Shown here: positions 1-10,323 of the stretch, piece after piece
How positions within the stretch are numbered: position 1 is the stretch's first letter
Layout of the letters: each line of letters begins with the position of its first letter
Origin: Methylobacter sp.
GTDB taxonomy: Bacteria; Pseudomonadota; Gammaproteobacteria; Methylococcales; Methylomonadaceae
Assembly (NCBI GenBank): GCA_028716975.1
Contig: JAQUOU010000001.1
Span: 1-64,000 of the forward strand
DNA: 64,000 nt
Direction: 5' to 3'
The notes under the pieces: model-generated
Databases searched by the model: none
The model's input: only the letters and a program-made list of their open reading frames with translations
What the model was told of the DNA's origin: nothing
Program-made: the position numbers and the translations under genes

Positions 1-1574
1 CAAGCGCACCTCTTGCCAAGTCTAAACAGCGAGAATAGAGGCGGAGTCCATTGGAAGTCGGAGATGCCTATAGTAGCAATGAAGTCTGGTAATTCGGATG
101 GAGTGAAGGGGCATCGGTTTGAGATAATGGGTAATGGATACATGACCCGACACCGAGCGGACTATGTTCATGACAACACAAATTATTCATTTCACACAGT
201 GGGCTCGTGATAATCCACAACGAAAATACAATTCGCTGTTAGGGATGCTGTTTGATCCCGATGGATTAAATGAGAGCTTCGAGCGCCAAGCAGCGAACAA
301 GGCGCCCGGGGTTGATGGGATGCGCAAGGCAGACTATGGGGGCGATGGATTGCCGGAAAGACTGAATGATTTGTCGGCCAGAGTGCGCCGATTAGGGTAT
401 CGACCTAAGCCGGTGAGGCGAGTGTTTATACCAAAGTCGAACGGTGGCCGCCGCGCATTGGGAATTCCCAGCTTTGAAGATAGAATCGTACAAGATCGGA
501 CTAGTCTGATTTTGCAGGCGATCTGGGAACCGGAGTTTCGAGAGTGTTCGTATGGATTCCGTCCAGGGCGAAATGCGCATCAAGCGCTGAAACGTTTAAC
601 GGAAATCATTACGATAGAGCGCACGCAATGGATCGTAGAGGCAGACATCAAAGGATTCTTTGATAACGTCAACCATGATCATCTAAGGCGTTTCTTAGCA
701 CATCGAATTTCGGATACGAGACTGCTACGGATTATTGATCGATTCCTCAAGGCAGGGGTGCTGGAAGATGGCGTATTCAACGCCAGTGAGCAGGGTACTC
801 CGCAGGGCGGATTGGTTTCGCCCGTGCTTGCCAATATCTACTTACATTATGTATTGGATATCTGGTTTGAGAAACGCTATGCGAAGACTTGTCACGGTAC
901 TGCACGGTTGGTGAGGTATGCTGATGATTTTGTCGCCTGTTTTCAATGGGAAAGTGATGCCAAACGTTTCATGCAAGAATTAAAGATTCGGTTGGCACAA
1001 TTTGGCCTTGAGGCAGAACCAAGTAAAACAGCCATTTATCGGTTCGGACACTTGGCGCAAGCGCGTTGCAAACAAGAGGGGCATCGTCGCCCACAGACCT
1101 TCAATTTCCTAGGCTTCACCCACTATGTGGGGAAAAGCCGCAAAGGCAACTTTGTGGTGGGGCACAAGACTCAGCGTGAGCGTATTCAGAAGAAACTTAA
1201 AGAACTGAATATTCGCTTAGCTGATTTGAGGGGGCAAGGCGGCAAAGCTATGATGGAATATGCGCGTCGCCATCTACAAGGCCATATCCAGTATTATGGG
1301 GTAAGTGGGAATACCAGGAGTTTACGGCAGTATCGCCAGCAAGTAGAGCGGCTCCTGTTTAAATGGCTAAATCGTCGGAGCCAATGCCGAAGTTGTACTT
1401 GGCAGAAGTTTGCCGAGGCGATGAAGCACTTTATTCCACGAACTCGTATCGTTCACAATCTTTACCCGTCACCATGGTGGATGACTCAAACTGGGAGCCG
1501 GATGGTGTAACTCTCCAAGTCCGGTTCTACGAGGGCGGTAGCGCGTATCAGGAAGCTGAGATCGCTGCCGCTAC
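1..1574 (+). mobile_element. Group II intron, 3' portion (5' end outside window)
   Basis: The reverse transcriptase frame is followed at once by a domain V-like hairpin at about 1493-1534: GAGCCGGA pairs with TCCGGTTC, including the catalytic AGC. A second stem follows at about 1545-1574, where GCGGTAGCG pairs with CGCTGCCGC, as expected for domain VI; the 3' splice edge is probably near 1574 (CTAC). The intron start lies upstream of the window, so its boundaries and insertion site cannot be fixed. The first 160 bases are intron RNA sequence without a convincing gene of their own. Confidence 0.75.
164..1510 (+). CDS. ltrA: Group II intron reverse transcriptase/maturase
   Basis: A 448-residue intron-encoded protein that would copy intron RNA into DNA and act as a splicing maturase. 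The reverse transcriptase blocks are in order: the KAPGVDGM region near residue 46, the fingers (RRALGIPSFEDRIVQ), the QGTPQGGLVSP block and the catalytic RYADD box. A GIIM-type maturase domain follows (FNFLGFTHYV and the basic C-terminal third). No HNH endonuclease domain follows, so mobility would use an endonuclease-independent route. The last residues (QTGSRMV) run into domain V of the intron RNA, a usual arrangement for this class. The frame is intact, so the element could still be active. The exact start is uncertain. Confidence 0.92.
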   Translation: MFMTTQIIHFTQWARDNPQRKYNSLLGMLFDPDGLNESFERQAANKAPGVDGMRKADYGGDGLPERLNDLSARVRRLGYRPKPVRRVFIPKSNGGRRALGIPSFEDRIVQDRTSLILQAIWEPEFRECSYGFRPGRNAHQALKRLTEIITIERTQWIVEADIKGFFDNVNHDHLRRFLAHRISDTRLLRIIDRFLKAGVLEDGVFNASEQGTPQGGLVSPVLANIYLHYVLDIWFEKRYAKTCHGTARLVRYADDFVACFQWESDAKRFMQELKIRLAQFGLEAEPSKTAIYRFGHLAQARCKQEGHRRPQTFNFLGFTHYVGKSRKGNFVVGHKTQRERIQKKLKELNIRLADLRGQGGKAMMEYARRHLQGHIQYYGVSGNTRSLRQYRQQVERLLFKWLNRRSQCRSCTWQKFAEAMKHFIPRTRIVHNLYPSPWWMTQTGSRMV

Positions 1575-1745
1575 TCTCCAAACCCCGAAAATTTTGGAAG
1601 TTACGCTAAATCATGTGCTTAACTTTGATGCATTTTTTAAAAAAATACATTCTAATTCTTGCATGGCTGAAATCAGGTTGGGGTGGTTAATCAGGCCGCT
1701 TATTTTCTCTTCTTCCAGCGTACGCCCAAGAGTTCATCCCACAAT

Positions 1746-1801
1746 TATACTTTGATCAATTTTTGAGCTCTCCTATACTTTGATCAATTTTTGAGCTCTC
1801 C
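1746..1801. repeat. 28-bp tandem duplication
   Basis: Two perfect adjacent copies of a 28-base unit (TATACTTTGATCAATTTT... ending GCTCTCC) at 1746-1773 and 1774-1801. The duplication sits at the 3' end of the decayed cache/CheW gene and supplies its last codons (KLIKV-stop), so the present C-terminus is not the ancestral one. Confidence 0.9.
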
Positions 1802-3545
1802 CAGAGGACGGTTCGCCCATGCCGGATGCCAATTTCTGTGCGAGACGGTCGCTGCTTAGAACCAGCAGCAAGCATTCTTCACCAGGCTTGTCAGGCGCGA
1901 TCGCAGCATCAGCCATTAACTCCCTGCCGCCAAGGGCATTCGGCAAAGCATTCATCCGTGACATGTGGATCTCCGGAATTTCACCCAGTGCATCTGCCAT
2001 CACGCCGAATCGGGTATTCGCGTTCTTCTCAATGACGATGACTTGTTGAGCTTTGCGATTCATCTGTTCCGTACTGCTTCTAATGGCGCACACTATGTTT
2101 CGAATGTCGAATACCGGTATCGGTAACTCTTCGTACATAATATAGCCAACACGGTCAGCCCCGGCACCGGGTGCCGGTGTAATGTTTTTGGTATCGATTG
2201 CCTGCAAAATTTGGTTCGCGCGAATACCAAACCATTCATCCCCTAATCGAAAGGCCGCGATTTCCACGGTGGTTTCGGCATGCCCCCGGTCGGAGTGGAC
2301 CGTAGGGCAAGGAAGCGCTTCGGTTTCCTCTCGATTTTCGGTCATAACGCACAGTTCTTTCCCCACAAGTGCAATCACATCATTTTTATAGGAATCGGTC
2401 TCGCTCTTGTATTCGCGGTAACCGCTTGAAGCATGGGCGCCTATTGCATAGTAGTGGCCTCGCAAGGGCGTTATGTTGGTCAATTCCTCACCGGGATCTA
2501 AATTGTTCAAGGTCGTGGATATCGCAAGCTTGTCGCCAGGGCTGAATAGAGAATCCGAACAGGCCAGAACTTGTCCATTCTTAGTAGCAAAAACGCCAAA
2601 TGAACTCAAATCGATCTGCCCTTCGGCGTCTTTTGGCAGGGCGTCACGCAGCATGGATGAAAATTGCGGAGTTGAGTCGAATACGACCGCAATGCCCCCG
2701 ACAACCCGTACACCTTCAGGATTCCGTATGGCTGCCCCGTGGATATAGGTATGGCGGCCTTAATAGAAGCGTGTCTCAGTAAAATCCGATACCACGTAAC
2801 CTTGCGAGTCCGACAGCATGAGAACGCGGCGCTGCCATTCTTCCCCGACACTTTGTCCCACTCAGGACACCTCATCAGGTTTTGATACCGCCACAATTCG
2901 TCCATTGGCATCAAAAACGATCAGATTGGTGTAAACGGTATAGAGACCATTGATGTAAGCCAGGATGCTCGGAATATGATCTCTTCCGGACTCCGACAAT
3001 TCACTCTCGGCCAGCAATTCGCGAAACGATGAGGTTAACGCCCGCCACCGGCAATCGTTGGCCTGCTCATAAAGGTTGCGATCCATGATGTCGATCGCCA
3101 GAGATGCTTGAAAATGGCTATCCTCAAGTACCGAAGAAACGACCGTTTTATGCAAATTGGCGATGGAGCGCTGAAACACAGACTGGGTGCGGGCACCGCT
3201 ATTGCTGATTTCCCACAACAGAATCTTCGAAAATCCAGTTTCTTTTCCTTACCTGGAACGGCAATGCCGTACATTGCCGTTCCAGACTGAACGATTGAGC
3301 TCGCGCTGGATCCGGTCAGCTTGTTGGGGAATACTACGCAAACTTTCACCGAACAACTGCGACCATTCCATAATAGTATCGAGCGTCTCTTGAGGGATAG
3401 TCTTGAGCAAACCGGAGGCATCTCTGTTGAATGCATGCTGCAATGGCAGCATGACATGGGCGTACCACTCCGGCCCCGTGGTAGTCGATACTGCAGCGTG
3501 TGGAAGCCAGATACTCCTATCCAGGGAAACGCAATGCCAGTATAA
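1773..3545 (-). pseudogene. Decayed cache-domain/CheW-like chemotaxis protein
   Basis: One reading frame can be followed from about 3545 to 1773 on the minus strand but is broken by three in-frame stops: TAA near 3249-3251, TGA at 2862-2864 and TAA near 2760. Between stops the translation is continuous. It has a helical sensory part (WEISNSGARTQSVFQRSI, IDIMDRNLYEQANDCRW), a cache-like part (LIVFDANGRIVAVSKPDE, then RHTYIHGAAIRNPEGV and VVGGIAVVFD) and a C-terminal CheW-like domain (about residues 125-275 of the last segment, AAFRLGDEWFGIRANQILQAI). No start codon remains upstream, so the 5' end is also lost. When intact it would have coupled a ligand sensor to chemotaxis-type signalling. The final fragment (1773-2654) could be made separately, but this is unlikely. 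Confidence 0.8.
3253..3285. repeat. Perfect 33-base palindrome inside the CheW-like pseudogene
   Basis: Arms CTGGAACGGCAATG at 3253-3266 and its exact reverse complement at 3272-3285 enclose a 5-base loop (CCGTA). The palindrome interrupts the ancestral coding sequence just before the TAA stop at 3249, so it is probably a small insertion or the scar of one. Confidence 0.85.
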
Positions 3546-3837
3546 TAGCTACACAAAGAATTTCAATTTTGCACCGTTCTGTCTATGGATTGACAATCCA
3601 AAACCGCTCTGTCAAGTTTATGATGTTAAACTTGTTCCGGAACTCCATCGTCTGATTCACTTAACATACCGCTTTGCTTCAATTCATGGCCTGCCGACAT
3701 TTCATTACGGTCTGCGAATAAATGAAAGATTATTAACTTTTATTTATCAAAAACTTAAAAACTACCACATTTTAACTCACGTTCGATTCACCCCCGACCC
3801 CGGTACCGAAAAGCCGCCTGGAATTATTAAAAGAGTA

Positions 3838-5097
3838 TTATCCATCGGGTAATTTCTTGATGACTACTGCGGTCAGATCATCCTGCTGTCGGGTTCCTTT
3901 GGCAAAACTCAGCAAGTCACGGTGAACGCATTCGATAATGGCGGCGGCTGACAGCCCGGCATGACGTAACACATTTTCACAGATTCGATCTGTGCCAAAA
4001 GAGTTTCCTGACTGGTCCTCCCATTCAAAAAAACCGTCGGTAAAGGCAATTAAAATATCGCCTGAATTGAATGAAATTGTTTGCCATTGTTCGTAGCGAT
4101 TGTCTGCAATGATTCCCAAAGGCAAACCGGTGACAGGCAAGGTCTCGATACGGCTTTCTGCAACCCGCAGAATAAAAACCGGGCCGTGACCTGCCGATAA
4201 AAAACTTAGAGTATTGCGTTCCGCACTCAGGCGACCTATAAAAGCGGTAATGAACCGGTCGCTAGGAATATGCCGGCAAATGAGTTGGTTGATTTGGGTT
4301 AAACTTGAACGATAGTCCGCTGCCCACGAAAATACAGCGCGCTGCAAAGCCCAGCATTCCGCCGCCAACAGTGCCGGACCAATCCCGTGACCCGAAACAT
4401 CGGCCAACATAAGTATTAAATGGTCGTGATCCAGTACGTGAAAATCGAAAAAATCGCCACCGGTTTCTTCTGCGGATTGACTCCACCCGGCCACATCGTA
4501 ACCGGCAATCATTGGTGCGGAAGCCGGCAAGAGACTTCTTTGAATCTCTTTGGCAATGGCCAGCTCCTGTTGCAGACGTTTACGTTCAACGAACTCTTCC
4601 ATTAACGCCTGCCGGTGAATTGCCATGCCGCATTGGCCGGACAGGGCTTCCAATAAAAACTCATCCCATTCTCCGAAGGCACCGTCTGTTTTATTGAGCA
4701 CTTCTAACACGCCCAACACATTTTTCTGGTCGCCAAATAACGGTGCAGCCAAAATATTGCGTGTTTTAAAGCCGGTCAACCGATCAATAGAAGTATTAAA
4801 ACGAGGGTCCTGATAGGCATCGACCACGTTAACAAGCCTACCGCTGTTAAAACAATTGCCCGCAACGCCGGAATCGGCAGGTAGGCGTAGCTTTTCGAGG
4901 CGGTCGGAAACCAGGCTGTATAGTTCGTTGGTATTTCTTTCATAAACGAAAACCGTGGCCCGCTCGCAGTTCAGTACTGTAACAGCGGCTTTCTCAATTT
5001 GCTTGAGCAGCGCTTGCAAGTCCTGGCTTAAGGCAAGATGGCGAGATATATCCAATACTTCTAAAAGATCACCGATTTGTCCGGTGTATTTTTTCAT
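3838..5097 (-). CDS. GAF-domain PP2C (RsbU/SpoIIE-type) serine phosphatase
   Basis: A 419-residue cytoplasmic signalling protein. Residues about 15-155 form a GAF domain (VLNCERATVFVYERNTNELYS, VAGNCFNSGRLVNVVDAY). A short helical linker leads to a SpoIIE/PP2C phosphatase at about 190-415, with the metal-binding signatures ETGGDFFDF, LMLADVSGHGIGPAL and FTDGFFEW. Such proteins usually dephosphorylate an anti-sigma-factor antagonist in a partner-switching pathway, but no such partner is encoded nearby, so the target is unknown. It lies alone on the minus strand between two degenerate regions and itself shows no lesion. The GAF ligand cannot be predicted. Confidence 0.92.
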   Translation of the reverse strand: MKKYTGQIGDLLEVLDISRHLALSQDLQALLKQIEKAAVTVLNCERATVFVYERNTNELYSLVSDRLEKLRLPADSGVAGNCFNSGRLVNVVDAYQDPRFNTSIDRLTGFKTRNILAAPLFGDQKNVLGVLEVLNKTDGAFGEWDEFLLEALSGQCGMAIHRQALMEEFVERKRLQQELAIAKEIQRSLLPASAPMIAGYDVAGWSQSAEETGGDFFDFHVLDHDHLILMLADVSGHGIGPALLAAECWALQRAVFSWAADYRSSLTQINQLICRHIPSDRFITAFIGRLSAERNTLSFLSAGHGPVFILRVAESRIETLPVTGLPLGIIADNRYEQWQTISFNSGDILIAFTDGFFEWEDQSGNSFGTDRICENVLRHAGLSAAAIIECVHRDLLSFAKGTRQQDDLTAVVIKKLPDG

Positions 5098-5368
5098 TTT
5101 TTCAGGCTCGGAAGTTACGCGTCAGCCAGTTTCCGGAGCGTAACGCTATTTTTGCCTTAAGGCAATTGGCTTTTACCTGTTAAACCAAGTAAAACGGCAC
5201 AGACTAAACAACTAATGACTCATCTCAAATAAGACAATACACCTAACCTACAAATATACTTTTTATATATTTAACACTGTCATGATTGGGAGAGAGCATG
5301 GTAGTTTGGGGTGAATGTGCGAACCCCAACATTTGCCGCTTCGATGTGTTGGGATTCCTGCCCCTCAA

Positions 5369-5493
5369 CCTAGTACTCAGCCAATTTAGATTTGACGGAT
5401 GTAATAAAGACCTACGAGGTTTTAAAAACCTCGTAGGTCTTTCGATGAATTGAAAAACTTTACCCGACATAATCAAGCTGACTGAGTACTAGG
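5369..5493. repeat. Small MITE-like element with 12-bp inverted ends
   Basis: CCTAGTACTCAG at 5369-5380 is the exact reverse complement of CTGAGTACTAGG at 5482-5493. The ends enclose about 100 bases including a long palindrome. The neighbouring insertion sequence has landed in the CTAG at the right end. No coding capacity is seen in the 390 bases between the phosphatase gene and the IS. Confidence 0.75.
5406..5442. repeat. 37-base perfect palindrome (18-bp arms)
   Basis: Arms AAAGACCTACGAGGTTTT at 5406-5423 and the exact reverse complement at 5425-5442 flank one A. The RNA would form a strong hairpin ending in a T run on either strand, so it may work as a bidirectional terminator, but no gene obviously needs it. 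Confidence 0.75.
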
Positions 5494-6309
5494 TTCTGTT
5501 ACGTTTCATCTCAACCATAAAAGTGCCGAGGAAAACGATAGCCTCCCCCTGTAATTAATAGCCTTTTTCTCATATCTCGTAGCAATTCTGCGATAGTGTT
5601 TGAGCTTGCCGAACAGGCCTTCGACGGCATGCCGCTCTTTATAATGCCAATGATCACATTCAATTTCTGTTTTCCGGTTGGATTTTAGTGGGATAATCGC
5701 TTTTATTCCCCAACTTTCCAGTCATTCTCGCAATGTGTTTGTGTCGTAGACCTGGTCCGCCAAGACGGCTGAGGCATTAACGTTTTCCAGCAAGGGTATC
5801 GCTTGCTGGCATTCGGCTTTCTGGCCGCCTTTCAGAATGAATGTGATCGGCCTGCCCAAAGCATCGCAGAGCGCGTGGATCTTACAGCTAAACCCTCCCT
5901 TGGAACGCCCCAGCGCCTCCTTATCGGCAGAGCTATTTGCCGCCCCGGCCGCGCAGGTGTGCGCCCTCACCACCGATCCATCTATAGAAACATCTTGTAA
6001 ATCAGACGCTTCAGAAAAATGACCGAAGAGCTTCTCCCAGGCGCCCTTGGCGCAGCAGCGTGAAAAACGCTTGAAGATGCTATTCCACTTGCCCTGCGTG
6101 GGCGGCAAAACCCGCCGCTGCGATCCCGAACGTAATATCCACAAGCAGGCGCTAATAAATTGCCTGCAAGGGTCTAGCCGCCAATATGAATGCCGGTCAA
6201 CTTCTTTAACTTTGCTAATAGCCGCACCCACTCTTCATCACTTAATTCTATCCGGTTCATTCTATACAAAATGATCAATTCTACCTGATCGGTAAAACGT
6301 CAACAGAAC
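5493..6309 (-). mobile_element. IS5-family (IS427-like) insertion sequence, inactive
   Basis: An 817-base element with matching ends: GTTCTGTTACGTTTCAT at the left and, read inward, GTTCTGTTGACGTTTTACC at the right; the left copy has lost one base. It is flanked on both sides by CTAG (5489-5492 and 6310-6313), the YTAR target duplication typical of the IS427 group. It holds one broken transposase gene. Confidence 0.82.
5506..6260 (-). pseudogene. IS5-family DDE transposase, frameshifted and nonsense-mutated
   Basis: Translation begins [20 protein letters not shown] at 6260 but meets TAG near 6175. The family sequence resumes in another frame ([14 protein letters not shown] ... [21 protein letters not shown] ... 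[18 protein letters not shown]), so one frameshift lies near 6175-6190. A TGA at 5722-5724 replaces the Trp of NTLREWLES; after it the frame continues with the C-terminal catalytic part (HYKERHAVEGLFGKLKHYRR). Two lesions make a functional enzyme unlikely without programmed frameshifting, and the nonsense codon excludes even that. Confidence 0.88.
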
Positions 6310-6500
6310 CTAGGGGTTGCCATGATTTAGAGAATTCAAACCGGGAAAACAGATTACGCATTTAGGTAAGTTTTGTCGCTTTTTGGCTTGACAAGACCCG
6401 GGTACTTCTATAATGTCAAAATCATGTTGTTGCTATAAAAATGGAGAGAATCTTTTACTCCTGCTAATAAACTGACATACAACAGAATAAGGAGGCGGAT

Positions 6501-8060
6501 ATGGCACCGAACCGTTCACTTCATGTGGCATTCGTCAACTTCAGCAGACTATTCATAGGAGTATTTCTAGGTGGATGGTTCACGCTTGGCTGGGCTCAGG
6601 ATGACACTATCCGGCGAGTGCGCCATGATGCTGTGGCTGATGCGCAAACCTCTCAGAAGGCGCCTATCGAGCGACCCGAGCAGAAAAAAACCGCTCACGA
6701 CCGCATGGATGACTTTTCCGCGCCTAATGCCGCTCCTTCTTCGCCGGTTTTCGAAGATCAACCGAAGGAAGGCAAAATCTCAGGTTTCGATTTCTACAGG
6801 GATCCATTGAATGCCGACAAGCCGTTACAGACCCCTGTATCTATTATGGAAAAGGAGATTGATAATAAAGCCGCGGTGATGGCGGCTCAGCGAAAATTGC
6901 TGGAGCGCCGCTATAATCTTACCCCCAAATTTGACCCGGAGGCCAAGATGTCACGGGGCAAGCCGCTGATAGTGGGGCCTTCCGCCCGGCTATCCGGCGA
7001 CCTGAGCTGGGATGGGCTCGCCTCGCTCACTCCTGAAGAAATAAAGCAGCGGGGCATTTTCCCCTATCCTTCTCTGCCGCATCCGCTGCAATCAAATGGC
7101 GGTCAGGTCTTTCCCAAAATGCAGATTAAGATGTTTCCCCGGCTCGAGCGCTTCGATGTGGACTTTGATTTGCCGGAAGCGTTCCTGCCTGAGTTTCCAC
7201 CGGCCATATTTCTTAGCAATCGTCCGGAACTCGGTGACGTATCGCGCGGAGAGGTGATTTCAATCAATAACTATTACCGCCTCTTCAAGGATATCTTGAC
7301 GCCTGTGCAGCTTGATGGACTTAGAATGTTGCTAACGCCGTTCCCGCAAGAGGAATTCAACCCTACCGATGATCGCAAGAGCCGCGAACCGAGCCTGGGG
7401 GTTACCTGCTTCGATTGCCACGTTAATGGACATACCACCGGGCAGTTTCACCTGAACCCCGACGATCGGCCTCAGGAACGGCGCTTTCGTCTTGACACCA
7501 CCAGTCTGCGGGGCGTATTTAACCAGCAAATTCACGGTTCCAAGCGCAGCCTTCGCTCCATCGAAGACTTCACCGAGTTTGAACAGCGCACTGCTTATTT
7601 CAACGGCGACCCCATCCATGCCATGAAGAAGGGCATGAATATTCTGGACCGGATTCCAGTCAGTCACATGGCGCAGTTGCAAAACATGCTTGATTTCCCT
7701 CCGGCGCCTAAGCTAAATCCCATGACTAGCCGGCTCGATGCAGCCCAGTCAAGCGATAGTGAATTGCGAGGCGAAAAGGTTTTCTTCGGCAAGGGTCAGT
7801 GCAGCAACTGCCATACCCCGCCGTCCTATCTTGACCATCAGCTGCACGACCTGCATCTTGAGCGTTTTCTGAAAGACGAGCCCGGCGATGGCCCTATCAA
7901 GACGTTTACTTTACGCGGCATCAAGGATAGTCCGCCTTATCTGCATGACGGCCGGGCGTTCACGCTTGAAGATACTGTGGAGTTTTTTAATCTTGTGATG
8001 CAGCTTAAACTTACGGCTCAGGAGAAGCAGGATCTCGTCGCTTTCATGCGTCAACTGTAG
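6501..8060 (+). CDS. Exported di-haem cytochrome c, MauG/cytochrome c peroxidase-like
   Basis: A 519-residue periplasmic protein. A signal peptide (GVFLGGWFTLGWAQ) ends near residue 33. Two haem c motifs are present, CFDCH at 303-307 and CSNCH at 434-438. The C-terminus has the family signature TLRGIKDSPPYLHDGRAFTLEDTVEFF. MauG/BCCP-family proteins oxidise substrates or peroxide through paired haems. About 250 residues precede the first haem and resemble nothing I recognise, so this is longer than a plain peroxidase. GGAGG before the ATG supports the start. It is followed 41 bases later by a DUF1264 gene with its own GGAG site; the two probably form one unit. The substrate is unknown. Confidence 0.88.
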   Translation: MAPNRSLHVAFVNFSRLFIGVFLGGWFTLGWAQDDTIRRVRHDAVADAQTSQKAPIERPEQKKTAHDRMDDFSAPNAAPSSPVFEDQPKEGKISGFDFYRDPLNADKPLQTPVSIMEKEIDNKAAVMAAQRKLLERRYNLTPKFDPEAKMSRGKPLIVGPSARLSGDLSWDGLASLTPEEIKQRGIFPYPSLPHPLQSNGGQVFPKMQIKMFPRLERFDVDFDLPEAFLPEFPPAIFLSNRPELGDVSRGEVISINNYYRLFKDILTPVQLDGLRMLLTPFPQEEFNPTDDRKSREPSLGVTCFDCHVNGHTTGQFHLNPDDRPQERRFRLDTTSLRGVFNQQIHGSKRSLRSIEDFTEFEQRTAYFNGDPIHAMKKGMNILDRIPVSHMAQLQNMLDFPPAPKLNPMTSRLDAAQSSDSELRGEKVFFGKGQCSNCHTPPSYLDHQLHDLHLERFLKDEPGDGPIKTFTLRGIKDSPPYLHDGRAFTLEDTVEFFNLVMQLKLTAQEKQDLVAFMRQL

Positions 8061-8101
8061 CTCAGAACTCAGGTCATGTCTGTTTATGAAAGGAGAAAGC
8101 C

Positions 8102-8890
<789 letters not shown>

Positions 8891-8936
8891 CTTGCTCCGT
8901 AAATTATTCAAGCCAGCCTTGTGACGTTTTAACTTC

Positions 8937-8998
8937 CGTTCGCCCGAGCCCTGTCGAAAGGCTTATGTGCTTAGACTTACTCAGCACGAACGGTTCAA
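8937..8998. repeat. Dispersed palindromic repeat (CCGTTCG...CGAACGG core)
   Basis: An inverted pair CCGTTCG / CGAACGG encloses CCTGTCGAAAGG-like sequence. It belongs to the short palindromic family scattered through this window. It lies between two convergent genes and could help terminate both. Confidence 0.6.
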
Positions 8999-9077
8999 AC
9001 ATTAAAGGGCCGGATCAATAGCGGCGGCCTAAACTCCGGCCGCCGTTTAATGTAAAGCCTTGCGCTTTTAGCCGGTA

Positions 9078-10160
9078 TCAGGCTTTTTGCCACGCTTCAA
9101 AGCCACCGGCCATCGACAGGACATTGGTATATCCTAGCTGTTGCAGCGTCTGCGAGGCCAATGCCGAACGCCCGCCGGTGCGGCAATAAATCAGCAGCGC
9201 TTTCGATTTGTCTGCCAGCTCAGGCATGCCGCCGATTTTAAATTCCAGTACGCCGCGCGGTAAAAGCAACGCATTATCCACATGACTGGCCGCGTATTCG
9301 CTTTCTTCGCGGACATCGACAAGAACAATATGGCCTTCCGCCAGCAGTTGTTTAGCAGTGGCCACAGGCACTTCAGTAATGTGTTGTTTGGCTTCGGCGA
9401 CCAAATCTTGGGGACTGAGGTCATGGCGGACGGGACGCTTGGCCTCAATGGCAACCACCGCCTCCTGACGTTCATTTTCTTCCAGTCCGCAACGCCGGTT
9501 AGCGGGCACGGCTTCGTCAATCAGCCGGGGTTTGGGTAAGTTTAGCTGAGCCATGATCTCGATGAATTGCTCACGTGATTTTCCGGCCAGGCGCGGGTTG
9601 GTGGTGCGCTCCTGCCTGATGCTGCTGACCCAGTGCTGCTGATAATCGTGCCCTGGATAAACCAATGTCTCATCCGGCAAGGTAAACAAACGCTGGGTAA
9701 TGCCGTCATATTGGGCGGCCGCATCGCCTCCCTGGAAATCAGTTCGACCACAGCCGCCGATCAATAACGAATCGCCGGTAAAGACTCGGTCGCGCCATAA
9801 AAATGATAGACTGCCGCGGGTATGGCCGGGGGTGGCAATGACCTTAATCTGTTCTCCGCCAAATTCAAACACATCGCCATCCTGGATTTGAATATCCGCC
9901 GTTTCGGCTCCGCATAATTGACTGACCGCTGTGGCTGCGCCCAAGCGTTGGCGCAGCAAGCCGCTGGCGGTGATATGGTCGGCATGCACATGGGTTTCCA
10001 GGGTATATTTCAAGCGCAAGCCCTGATCTTCCAGCAGGGCGATATAAGCATCGAGTTGAGTATTGACGGGATCAATTAACACGGCCTCTTTACTGACTGG
10101 ATCAGCAATTAAATAGGTGTAAGTCCAGGTTTCTGGGTCAAATAGTTGTTTGAATATCAT
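9078..10160 (-). CDS. Persulfide dioxygenase (ETHE1-like) fused to rhodanese
   Basis: 360 residues. The N-terminal metallo-beta-lactamase domain (1-240) carries the metal motif HVHADH at 57-62, the TPGHTRGS and FTGDSLLIGGCGRTDFQ blocks and YPGHDY, all diagnostic of ETHE1-type glutathione persulfide dioxygenase, which oxidises persulfide to sulfite with non-haem iron. The C-terminal rhodanese domain (about 255-360) has the active-site loop CRTGGRSA with Cys at 326, so it could return sulfite plus persulfide to thiosulfate or supply sulfane sulfur. Domain order and length match known PDO-rhodanese fusions. A sigma54-type promoter lies about 70 bases upstream and a sigma54 activator is divergently encoded, so induction by sulfane sulfur is plausible. 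Confidence 0.93.
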   Translation of the reverse strand: MIFKQLFDPETWTYTYLIADPVSKEAVLIDPVNTQLDAYIALLEDQGLRLKYTLETHVHADHITASGLLRQRLGAATAVSQLCGAETADIQIQDGDVFEFGGEQIKVIATPGHTRGSLSFLWRDRVFTGDSLLIGGCGRTDFQGGDAAAQYDGITQRLFTLPDETLVYPGHDYQQHWVSSIRQERTTNPRLAGKSREQFIEIMAQLNLPKPRLIDEAVPANRRCGLEENERQEAVVAIEAKRPVRHDLSPQDLVAEAKQHITEVPVATAKQLLAEGHIVLVDVREESEYAASHVDNALLLPRGVLEFKIGGMPELADKSKALLIYCRTGGRSALASQTLQQLGYTNVLSMAGGFEAWQKA

Positions 10161-10229
10161 GGTGGTTTCTCCGGGTGTGGTTCTAGTTGTGATTTAAGAT
10201 AAGCTCTTGATCACTTGTCTATAGCTATC

Positions 10230-10245
10230 AGCAAAATTTGCGCCA
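10230..10245 (-). promoter_or_regulatory. Sigma54 promoter for the persulfide dioxygenase gene
   Basis: The minus strand reads TGGCGCAAATTTTGCT, with GG and GC separated by exactly ten bases as in the -24/-12 consensus TGGCAC-N5-TTGCW. Transcription would start near 10220, giving an untranslated leader of about 60 bases before the ATG at 10160. Confidence 0.75.
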
Positions 10246-10323
10246 ACTACTTGGCTTAATGATCTGTTAGGGTTTTATTGGCCTTTAAACTTTAGATTAA
10301 GCGATAGTATCGTATTTCTTTGT

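Noticed and set aside
13-210. 65-codon frame before the reverse transcriptase
   Set aside because: It overlaps intron RNA sequence and the maturase start in another frame.
3035-3556. 173-codon minus-strand frame
   Set aside because: It is the wrong frame of the decayed cache/CheW gene; the conserved sequence lies in the frame broken by stops.
5243-5476. 77-codon minus-strand frame
   Set aside because: It runs through the perfect palindrome of the small repeat element and has no family resemblance.
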